From contig NZ_CAMLHF010000081.1 in the NCBI RefSeq assembly GCF_946479715.1, forward strand, positions 1 to 22,547: 22,547 nt of DNA. Reading direction: 5' to 3'. Position 1 is the stretch's first letter. Every line of letters starts with the position of its first letter. The notes below the pieces were generated by a model that was not told the DNA's origin, ran no database searches, and worked only from the letters and a program-made list of their open reading frames with translations. Made by a program: the position numbers and the translations under genes. This document shows, in pieces, positions 8,273 through 15,807 of the stretch. The stretch is from an uncultured Pedobacter sp. Lineage in GTDB: Bacteria; Bacteroidota; Bacteroidia; Sphingobacteriales; Sphingobacteriaceae.

Positions 8273-9664
8273 TTAAAGGTTCAGGATCGCTCCGGCATTT
8301 GCCATCACAGTCGCAGGAACATTTGCTGCAGGAATAAGTTCTGATTTGTATTCATAGGTTGGTACCCATGTTGATGCTGCTGTTGATATTTTGTTAGTGC
8401 CACCACCTTTGTAAATATTGGTACTTGCACCGCTAACAAATCCTGGTTTTGAATTAAAATCAGTATAAATCGGCCAGTGTTGGTTTTCAAAATAATTATT
8501 ATCAGTTCTTACTATTGCTCCCATTGTTACACCTATACCATATCCACTACCATTTTGTAAGTAGTTATTAAATACGTGCATAGTTCCAAATCTTGTACAA
8601 GGCTGTCTTTCAGAAACATTATAGAAATAATTCTTATAAACAGTAACGCGAAGTTTACCTATATCGTTAGTGTTTGCATCTCCAAAACCAATTAACATCG
8701 CTACATTATTATCATGTAACCTATTATACGATAAAGTAACATAATCTGCTCTGTTACCAACGTCTAATAACCCATCATAATAGTCCCAACCATGGTTTCT
8801 ATCAGATGATAAATCGCAATGATCTACCCATACATGATGAGCACCTTCTTTAATAACTATATTTGAGTAAGTCACCACATTTCTGATGGTCATATTTCGG
8901 ATAATTACGTTACTGGTTCCATAAATTAATAAACCAACGCCTTCCAAACTTGAACCTTTCAGACCAAGGATCGTTTTATTAGAACCTACGTTCAAATAAC
9001 CAGTACCGGTAATTTTTCCAGACACCTTAATAATTGCAGCTGTATTTGACGACACAGCATTTTTTAAAGCAGAATAACTTGTTACCACTGTAGTCTGGCC
9101 ACCTGTACCACCTGTCGTCTTACCATCAACCATAGCATAACCAATAATGGCGTCGGTCCCTGTTGTTGGGGGCGCTATTGGAGTTGTTACCGGAGGGCTC
9201 ACCACCGAACCAGCGGTACCATCTAAGGTGTAAGTGTACTTACGTCCATTGGTTCTTGGATCGGTATTATCTGAGGCAGATATATATACACTAGTAAGCC
9301 AATGACAAAAGCGTCCTTTACCAATGTTTCTAATGTCGGCTGCTGTTGAATGTGCAGCGCCAAGTTCTTTTCCATTCTCAAAGACCCTCATTGTTGAGGC
9401 TTTAGGCTGGGTTGGTGAATCTCCTGAAACTGGAAGCTCATAAACTCTGTAAGAGAAACCACCGTCGCTTGCTACTTTAAATACTTGTAATGATTTAATA
9501 CCACTTGTGGTGCTCGTAGCTGCTAAACCAGTGTCAGTCTGCGTAAGTGGATTTTCAGGGGTTGCCGCATCCGAGCCTTTTTTACATTTACTAAAAGTTA
9601 ATACAACTAACAGTAATAGAAGGCTCATGGGCAGTCGATTTGATGTTTTGTTTTTTCTTTCCAT
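8273..9664 (-). CDS. Pectate lyase, polysaccharide lyase family 1 (probable lipoprotein)
   Basis: The 463-residue protein begins with a basic, hydrophobic signal (residues ~10-25) ending at C27 in FSKCKKGSD, a probable lipoprotein cysteine, although Lys at -1 is atypical. Residues ~50-150 form an N-terminal region I do not recognise, followed by a Pro/Thr-rich linker (~155-170). Residues ~170-440 are a PL1 right-handed beta-helix: VWVDHCDLSSD (278-288), calcium-site aspartates in YYDGLLDV (295-302), and SERQPCTRFG (351-360) carrying the R-x-P-x2-R pattern with the catalytic arginine. PL1 enzymes cleave alpha-1,4-polygalacturonate by beta-elimination, outside the cytoplasm. The gene stands alone, with 444 bases upstream and a palindrome downstream. 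The gene before it encodes a UDP-glucuronate 4-epimerase, which makes the GalA donor, so the substrate may be the locus's own polymer rather than plant pectin. Confidence 0.93.
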   Translation of the reverse strand: MERKNKTSNRLPMSLLLLLVVLTFSKCKKGSDAATPENPLTQTDTGLAATSTTSGIKSLQVFKVASDGGFSYRVYELPVSGDSPTQPKASTMRVFENGKELGAAHSTAADIRNIGKGRFCHWLTSVYISASDNTDPRTNGRKYTYTLDGTAGSVVSPPVTTPIAPPTTGTDAIIGYAMVDGKTTGGTGGQTTVVTSYSALKNAVSSNTAAIIKVSGKITGTGYLNVGSNKTILGLKGSSLEGVGLLIYGTSNVIIRNMTIRNVVTYSNIVIKEGAHHVWVDHCDLSSDRNHGWDYYDGLLDVGNRADYVTLSYNRLHDNNVAMLIGFGDANTNDIGKLRVTVYKNYFYNVSERQPCTRFGTMHVFNNYLQNGSGYGIGVTMGAIVRTDNNYFENQHWPIYTDFNSKPGFVSGASTNIYKGGGTNKISTAASTWVPTYEYKSELIPAANVPATVMANAGAILNL

Positions 9665-9691
9665 TTGATTTTTTAAAAGTATACAATGGTA

Positions 9692-9707
9692 ACGCGAAAA
9701 AGCGCGT
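9692..9707 (-). promoter_or_regulatory. Small GC-rich hairpin in the lyase leader
   Basis: ACGCG (9692-9696) and CGCGT (9703-9707) are inverted repeats around a six-base loop, 27 bases upstream of the lyase start codon. It stands out as the only GC-rich patch in a very AT-rich gap. It could be a leader hairpin or an operator; five-base arms are also possible by chance. Confidence 0.25.
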
Positions 9708-9719
9708 CACTATACACTT

Positions 9720-9753
9720 CAAAAATTATGGAAAATCGATGATTTTACATAAA
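9720..9753 (-). promoter_or_regulatory. Weak candidate Bacteroidota promoter for the pectate lyase
   Basis: On the minus strand, AATTTTTG (9727-9720) differs at one position from the Bacteroidota -7 element TAnnTTTG. A TTTATG (9753-9748) lies 20 bases upstream, about where the TTTG-like -33 element is expected. Both matches are imperfect in an AT-rich background, so this is only a candidate. If used, the GC-rich hairpin would lie in the 5' leader. Confidence 0.22.
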
Positions 9754-10108
9754 GGAAACCGTTTTTCAGGTGCTAATCCAATTTAGCAAATCTCAATGAT
9801 TTAATTATTATAATGAATAAATTATCATTCAGAAATCAGAATATCTTTTAGCTTAACCAAATATTACTTATTATTATCTCAGGCACTAATTGGTTAAAAT
9901 ATTTTCTGACTACAAATTTTAAATTAATTTAAAATAGTGGTATATTATTAATATCAAGGTATATTTTAACTACAAAAAGCATGTTTAAACATACGAATAA
10001 ATGTAATTTTTTTGTCACAAAACATATATCCAACATCAAATTCACAATATACTTCGCTAAAAACTTATAATTATCAATAATTTTTAGTATCGTTTTATAA
10101 GAGAATCA

Positions 10109-11203
10109 TCAATGATAAACCACACTTTTTATATGAGATTGTCCCTTTTTTGTTACCAAGTAAAAATCCTTATACCAATTCACAAAATTTCTTACACCTT
10201 CTGATACGGAAACCTTTGGCTCATATGCCAGCATTTTCTTCATTACCGATATGTCGGCCCATGTTTCTGCAACATCACCATTTTGCATTGGCATATAATT
10301 TTTATCAGCAATCTCCCCTATATTTTTCTCTATCTCGGTTATAAATTCCAGCAGATCTACAGATTCCCCTCTTCCTATGTTAAATACCCGGTAGGGAACA
10401 TTTGAGCTTGATGGATCTGGAACCGAAGCATCCCACAAGACGCTTTTTTTGGCAGGATGATCGATCACACGGACTATTCCATCTACAATATCATCTATAT
10501 AAGTAAAATCCCGTTTCATTTTCCCATTGTTAAATATATCTATCTGCTTATGCTCCAGAATTGCTTTTGTAAAAAGAAAAGGCGCCATATCAGGTCTTCC
10601 CCACGGACCATATACTGTAAAAAAGCGCAAACCTGTTGTTGGAAGCTTAAATAAATGGCTGTAAGTATGAGCCATTAACTCATTGCTTTTTTTAGTGGCA
10701 GCATATATCGACACCGGATGATTTGCCTGATGACTTGGAGAAAAGGGCATTCTTTTGTTTAAACCATAAACGCTTGATGAACTTGCATATACAAAATGTT
10801 TGATATTGTGCGTGCGGCAGCACTCTAAAACATTCAAAAAGCCAGTGATATTTGAATCAATGTAAGCTCTAGGATTAGTTAAGCTATACCTTACCCCTGC
10901 TTGCGCAGCTAAATTACATACCGCATCAAAATGGCATCCTTTAAAAAGTTTCTTCATCTTGCCATGATCAGTGAGGTCCAGTCTAACAAACTGATAATTT
11001 GGATATTTACTGCTTCGCACAGCTTTCCCATATTCTAACGACGACCCATTAATTCCAGTTTCCGCAAGCCTGCCATATTTTAAATTTACATCATAATAAT
11101 CATTAACATTATCAATTCCGACTACTTCATCCCCTCTTTCCAATAAATATTTTGCCAGATGATACCCAATAAAACCGGCTGTACCGGTAACCAATACTTT
11201 CAT
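10109..11203 (-). CDS. UDP-glucuronate 4-epimerase (UDP-GalA-forming), extended SDR family
   Basis: The 364-residue protein has the NAD-binding motif GTAGFIG (7-13), the acidic D31 at the end of strand 2, and the catalytic Y167-x3-K171 in SIYAATKKSNE with S141-S143 nearby. The DNVNDYYDVNLK segment (31-42) is typical of the UDP-glucuronate 4-epimerase (CapI/LspL) branch rather than of GalE. The reaction interconverts UDP-GlcA and UDP-GalA in the cytoplasm, supplying galacturonic acid to glycosyltransferases. It is the last gene of the long upstream run, 36 bases behind asnB. The next gene downstream, after the 444-base gap, is a pectate lyase, an enzyme specific for GalA polymers. This pairing is the best sequence clue to the polymer's composition. 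UDP-GlcNAc epimerisation is a less likely alternative. Confidence 0.9.
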   Translation of the reverse strand: MKVLVTGTAGFIGYHLAKYLLERGDEVVGIDNVNDYYDVNLKYGRLAETGINGSSLEYGKAVRSSKYPNYQFVRLDLTDHGKMKKLFKGCHFDAVCNLAAQAGVRYSLTNPRAYIDSNITGFLNVLECCRTHNIKHFVYASSSSVYGLNKRMPFSPSHQANHPVSIYAATKKSNELMAHTYSHLFKLPTTGLRFFTVYGPWGRPDMAPFLFTKAILEHKQIDIFNNGKMKRDFTYIDDIVDGIVRVIDHPAKKSVLWDASVPDPSSSNVPYRVFNIGRGESVDLLEFITEIEKNIGEIADKNYMPMQNGDVAETWADISVMKKMLAYEPKVSVSEGVRNFVNWYKDFYLVTKKGQSHIKSVVYH

Positions 11204-11239
11204 AACGATCGCTTTAAATTTAGATTTATAGATTTAGGC

Positions 11240-13075
11240 CTAAAGGTTTTTATGCCACACTTCCAGACTGAATACACAAAAGAGTATTTTGGCCCTTCTT
11301 TCATCAGAAATTTTAATCTTTCTGGCTATAAGGTCCATTATGAAATCTTTTTTTATGATTTTAGAATACAAATTATCGGGAGCCATCAAATAGGTATTGA
11401 TAATCTCTTTAAGCTCATGATCTACCCATTTCTTTAGGGGTATTTCAAATCCTCTTTTAGGTTGTTCAATGAGCTCGGCTGGCAGATATTTCTTGCCAAG
11501 TGTTCTCAAAATATCTTTGGTCTGAAGTTTCTTTATTTTAAAATCATCTGGTAACCCAGGAGCAAATTCAAGAACTTCTTTTGCTAAAAAAGGACTTCTT
11601 CCCTCTAAAGAATGAGCCATTGTAGCAATATCCATTTTGGTAAGCAATCTGCTGAATAACATCGAATCAAAATCCATCAGCAGTAATTTCTTTAATGGTG
11701 ATATTGAGTATTCATTAATTCTTGCAAGATCACTTGAAATAACCTTCATTTTTGGTCTTTCAATAAAGGCATCTTCAAAGCCGACAAAAAGATCCGAAGA
11801 GGCCGAGCAATAGATTTTAACCAAATCTGAATAGCCACCAAACTTCAATAACCTGTATAAATAAGTATAGTTACTTTGTTTCTGATTAGCTACCGGCAAT
11901 AAACTCGTTAAAATTCTTGAACCAATTCTTGTAAACTGGCTTGGATTAAAAAAATCTACGTGTTTAAATGGCACATATCTTCTATAACCACCAAATAACT
12001 CATCTGCACCATCACCATTTAAAACAACCGTGATATGCTTTTTGGCTTCCCTTGCTACATAGTAACTCGGGATTGCGGAATTATCAGAATTAGGTTCACC
12101 ATGGTTAGATATGATCTTTTCTATATCGTTGGTTAAATCAGAAAAATCTATTTCAACAACAGTGTGGTCGGTTCCATATTTCTTTGCTACCTTCTCTGCA
12201 AGGGCCGATTCATCAAAAGATCCAGGAACCTTAACTGTAAAGGTTTTAAGTTTTGAAGTTTGTTCAGCGGCCATGGCTGTAACTAATCCGCTGTCAATCC
12301 CTCCACTCAAAAAGGATCCTACATCTAAATCAGAGCTGTCTATTCTTCTTTTAACTGCGGTCTTCAATATACCATCAAGCTGCGCTACTGTATCGTTATA
12401 ATCAGGGTATCTTTCCGCTTTATAGTAATCTTCAATTTTAAACCAGCAAACATCATCACAAAGACCTGTTAATGTGTCAATCTTTAAATAGTGTCCATTT
12501 TCCAACTCGTTAACAAAAAGATATGGTGTAGCTTTACGGTAGTGATGCCCTACATACAGATAATCGGCCAGTGAAGAATAGTCTATCTCAGGTCTGCACT
12601 TTTTATAAAGCACATTTAATTCTGATGAAAAAACAAAGGTCTTTGCTTTATTATATACATATAAAGGTTTTTTGCCAGCCCTGTCGCGTGCCAGGTACAT
12701 TCTAAAATTGAGGGTATCATATAAAGCAAATGCAAACATCCCGTCAAATTCCTCAAGCATATCCATGCCCATCAATTCAAACATCATCAGGATGGTCAAT
12801 GTATCAGAATTCGAAGAAGCTTTAAGACCATACTTTTTTCTAAGCTCCATATGGTTATAAATCTCCCCATTAAAAACAATCACCAATCCATTGTGCTCCA
12901 TTGGTTGTTGCCCGGTTACACTTAAATCCTGAATTGCAAGTCTGGTGTGGTAAAGATTTACATTATACAAGCTATAATGTCCCTGTTCATCAGGGCCTCT
13001 ATGTAATAACCCATTAAAGATCATACTGTTCTCTATTGGATATTCATAGTTTATCGTTCCAAATATTCCGCACAT
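11240..13075 (-). CDS. asnB: Asparagine synthase (glutamine-hydrolysing)-type amidotransferase
   Basis: The 611-residue length is standard for AsnB. After removal of Met1, Cys2 (MCGIFG) is the class II glutaminase nucleophile; R45 in LYHTRLAIQD and N69-G70-E71 complete the glutamine site. The synthetase domain has the ATP-pyrophosphatase loop SGGIDS at 257-262 and NGDGADELFGGYRRY. In free metabolism this enzyme makes asparagine. Within surface-polysaccharide loci, homologs such as WbpS amidate the carboxyl group of uronic acids. Next to a UDP-GalA-forming epimerase, amidation of GalA or a related uronate is a reasonable inference, but asparagine supply cannot be excluded from sequence. Both catalytic halves look intact. 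It lies 22 bases behind a GT4 gene. Confidence 0.93.
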   Translation of the reverse strand: MCGIFGTINYEYPIENSMIFNGLLHRGPDEQGHYSLYNVNLYHTRLAIQDLSVTGQQPMEHNGLVIVFNGEIYNHMELRKKYGLKASSNSDTLTILMMFELMGMDMLEEFDGMFAFALYDTLNFRMYLARDRAGKKPLYVYNKAKTFVFSSELNVLYKKCRPEIDYSSLADYLYVGHHYRKATPYLFVNELENGHYLKIDTLTGLCDDVCWFKIEDYYKAERYPDYNDTVAQLDGILKTAVKRRIDSSDLDVGSFLSGGIDSGLVTAMAAEQTSKLKTFTVKVPGSFDESALAEKVAKKYGTDHTVVEIDFSDLTNDIEKIISNHGEPNSDNSAIPSYYVAREAKKHITVVLNGDGADELFGGYRRYVPFKHVDFFNPSQFTRIGSRILTSLLPVANQKQSNYTYLYRLLKFGGYSDLVKIYCSASSDLFVGFEDAFIERPKMKVISSDLARINEYSISPLKKLLLMDFDSMLFSRLLTKMDIATMAHSLEGRSPFLAKEVLEFAPGLPDDFKIKKLQTKDILRTLGKKYLPAELIEQPKRGFEIPLKKWVDHELKEIINTYLMAPDNLYSKIIKKDFIMDLIARKIKISDERRAKILFCVFSLEVWHKNL

Positions 13076-13097
13076 ATTATGTTAATTCTAAATAGCA

Positions 13098-14171
13098 CTA
13101 ACCGGCCAGGCCGTCAATTAATTGCATCCATTCTCCCATCACTTGCTCTTCACTAAATCGTGCCTTAATGTGTTGCTGCCCTTTGGTTCCAAGAGCTGTT
13201 CTATCAGCAGCAGACATTTCCATTATCTTTAACATATTGCTGGCCATATCATGCTCATTTTGCTTTTCGCATAATAAACCACATTGTGCCTTTTCTATCA
13301 GTTCATGATTTCCATCAATATCTGTTACAACGGTAGGCCTGGCGTATGCCATGGCTTCCAGAATTGCATTTGGCATACCCTCTGAAAAGGAAGAAAGCAC
13401 AAAAGCGTCTGATTGACCTAAGAAACTATGTGCATCTTTCTTAAAGCCTATAATATTAACATAGTCTTGAATATTTAGCTCTTCAATGGTTTTTTTAGGC
13501 CACAACTCTCCATTTAAATCTCCAACAATATCTACTGTAAAATTTCTATGCTTTAAAAGCGCTATTGCTTTAAAGAGGGTTAAATAGTCTTTGTTCCATC
13601 TAAAGTGACCAATACATATCCATTTAAAGCTCCCGTTTACCAATTCTCCGTCGCTCTTGGTATGTTGTGGTATACTGATTCCATTATGAATTACAATACC
13701 TCTTTTGCTCACCAGCTTTTGCTTTTCAAAATTCATCATTGAAGCAACCGAATTATAAACAACTGCATCGTCAAGCCCATCGGTAAGCTTAAAGGGCATA
13801 TACCATTTTTTTGGGATCACAGATATTCTAATGGTAGAGATCAACTTAAATTTAAGTCTCAACTTTAATAGGCGTGCAAATATGATTGCAATGAACATAA
13901 AAGCAATAACTACATCCGGTCTGAATTTTTTAATGGTTTTATAAAGCATCTGTATGTTCGAAAACGGAGAACTAGACCAATTCCTTAAAAACAAAGCTTC
14001 TACTCCTGCTTTTCTGATATCACCATTAAATTCATCAATGGGTTTTAAAGAAATGATCAATACTTTATGATGCTTTGATTGCAGAAATGATGCAATTTTT
14101 AGAAGCTGAGTTTCAGCTCCGCCCTTGCTCATAGATGGGGTCATTAAGATCACCCGCTTATTCACTTTCAT
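13098..14171 (-). CDS. Glycosyltransferase family 4 (GT-B)
   Basis: The 357-residue protein has the N-terminal SMSKGGAETQLL motif (13-24) typical of GT4 acceptor domains and, in the C-terminal donor domain, WICIGHFRWNKDYLTLFKA (184-202) and the E-x7-E motif E264-GMPNAIL-E272. It is a retaining, nucleotide-sugar-dependent enzyme expected at the cytoplasmic face of the inner membrane, extending the lipid-linked repeat unit. No signal peptide is present. Sugar specificity is not predictable from sequence. It lies 36 bases after the ATP-grasp gene and 22 before asnB, in the same operon. Confidence 0.91.
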   Translation of the reverse strand: MKVNKRVILMTPSMSKGGAETQLLKIASFLQSKHHKVLIISLKPIDEFNGDIRKAGVEALFLRNWSSSPFSNIQMLYKTIKKFRPDVVIAFMFIAIIFARLLKLRLKFKLISTIRISVIPKKWYMPFKLTDGLDDAVVYNSVASMMNFEKQKLVSKRGIVIHNGISIPQHTKSDGELVNGSFKWICIGHFRWNKDYLTLFKAIALLKHRNFTVDIVGDLNGELWPKKTIEELNIQDYVNIIGFKKDAHSFLGQSDAFVLSSFSEGMPNAILEAMAYARPTVVTDIDGNHELIEKAQCGLLCEKQNEHDMASNMLKIMEMSAADRTALGTKGQQHIKARFSEEQVMGEWMQLIDGLAG

Positions 14172-14207
14172 AAACTATTTTATTTGAGAGGAAAATTAAT
14201 CGAGAAC

Positions 14208-15266
14208 TTAATTTGCTAAGGAATCTTCAAGATATGCCTTTACCTGTTTATGCTTAATATCAAAAACAACATTTACGTACTTAACATCCCATGAATTAAA
14301 TAAGCTGAAATGCTGTTTATAAAACGCGTAAGCCTTCTCCTTTAATTCCATTTTAGGATTCGGCTGATAGAACGGACTAACTTCAAGATAAATAGGCTTA
14401 GTATTCAGATCATCATTTTCCCAGGTAACATCAAAAGCACCGGTAGTGATCTTCAATGATTTAAAAGTTTCTATAATATGTTCTCTCCACTGTTCCGGAA
14501 AAAAATCAAAATCTACCTTACTCCCATAACTTGTCGAAGTTGGTTTCCATTCTTTATTTAAATTTATTCTCCAATAATGGAGCAAAATCTCTCCTTTAAC
14601 CAAAATAACCCTAAGGTCTTTTCTCATATTAATCAGCTCCTGCGCTATAATATGCTTGTTCTCTGCCACAAATTTTTTGTTCGAAACAAGGTCTGAAAGA
14701 TCTCCCGGAGATGATATTTTGTATAGCCCTTCTGAAGAAGAAGAATGCTCTGCTTTGATGAGAAAAGGGAAACTGATGTTGGCCTTTACTAAATCTTCAA
14801 CTGATTCAAAAATTCTTGTTTTAGGCTCATTAACACCCTCTACATAAAATACTTGATGCATATAGGTTTTATTTTCCCATAACATGGTCTCGCTATGTTT
14901 TGGAAATACTGAATTTCCCTGCTGTTCAAGTTGCATGGTGATATGCGACAATATGTGGGTATAGTTATCGAACTTGTATACATTGTATCGGTTGCTAATA
15001 GAAAAAAAGATTTTCTTGTTATGGTATTTCCCAATGGCCAGACTAAACACAATTTTTATCCTTTTATTTTCTGCTACCAATCCTGCAATAGTAGCCATAT
15101 CCCATATAAATGCATCTGATCCAAAATATTTAATAGACCTAAAGGGAATCCAAACTAAAATATCACTGTTAGCATCATGTAGTCTCCAGAGTTTTAGCCA
15201 TTTAATTGCTGCTATAATTCTGATGATACGCGCTATTCTCTTTAGTACTTTGGTTACTGGTTTCAT
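14208..15266 (-). CDS. ATP-grasp ligase-like protein
   Basis: The 352-residue protein has an ATP-grasp pattern in its second half. FPFLIKAEHSSSSEGLYK (166-183) contains the probable ATP-binding K171 and a Ser-rich loop in place of the usual Gly-rich one. AQELINMRKDLRVILVKGE (208-226) follows the RimK-like pattern, with FDVTWE (278-283) and YLEVSPFYQPNP (293-304). In the last motif the usual Glu-x-Asn metal pair reads E295-V-S297, an oddity. ATP-grasp ligases join a carboxylate to an amine or thiol through an acyl phosphate. In this locus, attaching an amino acid to a uronic acid is one possibility. The first ~65 residues start with a basic amphipathic stretch that might contact the membrane. 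The ATG at 15266 gives a 65-base overlap with the HAD gene; no later Met is found before residue 57. Confidence 0.72.
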   Translation of the reverse strand: MKPVTKVLKRIARIIRIIAAIKWLKLWRLHDANSDILVWIPFRSIKYFGSDAFIWDMATIAGLVAENKRIKIVFSLAIGKYHNKKIFFSISNRYNVYKFDNYTHILSHITMQLEQQGNSVFPKHSETMLWENKTYMHQVFYVEGVNEPKTRIFESVEDLVKANISFPFLIKAEHSSSSEGLYKISSPGDLSDLVSNKKFVAENKHIIAQELINMRKDLRVILVKGEILLHYWRINLNKEWKPTSTSYGSKVDFDFFPEQWREHIIETFKSLKITTGAFDVTWENDDLNTKPIYLEVSPFYQPNPKMELKEKAYAFYKQHFSLFNSWDVKYVNVVFDIKHKQVKAYLEDSLAN

Positions 15267-15807
15267 AAGCTGAATTGATTAGTTCTATTTCTTTAATACC
15301 TAAGTATTTTATTGGCATTTCCTTCAATTTCAATATTACCTTTTCGTATAATTTCATCACTCCAGACTCATGACCATAACTCAAGTCGTCTATGTAAACT
15401 ACAGGAACACCTCTGCTTAGTAATTCATTTATATAGTCAAGCTTATCTTCAGCCTTTCTAACCAGAATTACACAGTCAGCCTTTAGCCCATTTGCTGCTA
15501 GCCATTTACGCGTCGAAAAGTAGTCGAGGTAGCTTCTTGCAGATATAAATATTACTTTCTGCTTGGCCCTGGTTTTATCCAGTATAAAGTTGCGCATGCC
15601 CATAAAAATCGATAAAGACCCATATCGGTGGTTTTCATTTCTATAAACATAATCTTGTAGTGATGGCCAGGTATCGGCAAGGGTGTTATCTATATCAACA
15701 AGGTATATCTCTTGGTTCTGGACGGTATTTTTTATAGACCTTCTAAAGCGATATTTGAAGTACAAATTACAAATCCCAAAAACTACTATTTTAATGAACC
15801 GTTTCAT
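15202..15807 (-). CDS. HAD-superfamily phosphatase-like protein
   Basis: The 201-residue protein has the four HAD motifs: DIDNT (D38 nucleophile, D40 acid/base), S89 in IFISARS, a lysine at K118 or K122 (VRKAEDK), and the acidic pair D140-D141 in VVYIDDLSYG. The small alpha-helical insert and the FISARS...TRKWLAANGL segment resemble the phosphatase domain of T4-type polynucleotide kinase and class IIIB acid phosphatases. It should remove a phosphate from a small cytoplasmic substrate. It overlaps the upstream HisC-like aminotransferase by 17 bases and the downstream ATP-grasp gene by 65 bases, which suggests coupled translation and a shared pathway, for example transamination then dephosphorylation as in histidinol synthesis. 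The C-terminal ~25 residues are polar and lie in the overlap. Confidence 0.78.
   Translation of the reverse strand: MKRFIKIVVFGICNLYFKYRFRRSIKNTVQNQEIYLVDIDNTLADTWPSLQDYVYRNENHRYGSLSIFMGMRNFILDKTRAKQKVIFISARSYLDYFSTRKWLAANGLKADCVILVRKAEDKLDYINELLSRGVPVVYIDDLSYGHESGVMKLYEKVILKLKEMPIKYLGIKEIELINSAYETSNQSTKENSAYHQNYSSN

Larger units (their letters stand above)
9665..10108. other. 444-base AT-rich intergenic region, probable promoter region of the lyase
   Basis: No coding frame worth calling is seen. It is richer in A+T than the flanking genes and separates the long upstream operon from the pectate lyase gene. It should hold the lyase promoter on the minus strand and the 3' end of the upstream transcript. 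No convincing terminator was found behind the epimerase gene: only weak AT-rich pairings, such as 7-base arms at 10064-10070 and 10095-10101. A small hairpin and a weak promoter candidate are listed separately. Confidence 0.6.

Noticed and set aside
8305..8490. 61-codon minus-strand frame inside the pectate lyase gene
   Set aside because: It is out of frame with the conserved beta-helix domain and shows no domain or start signal of its own.
10064..10101. AT-rich inverted repeat (7-base arms) as terminator of the upstream operon
   Set aside because: The arms are short, A/T only and 24 bases apart; such pairings are expected by chance in this composition, and no T tract follows on the minus strand.
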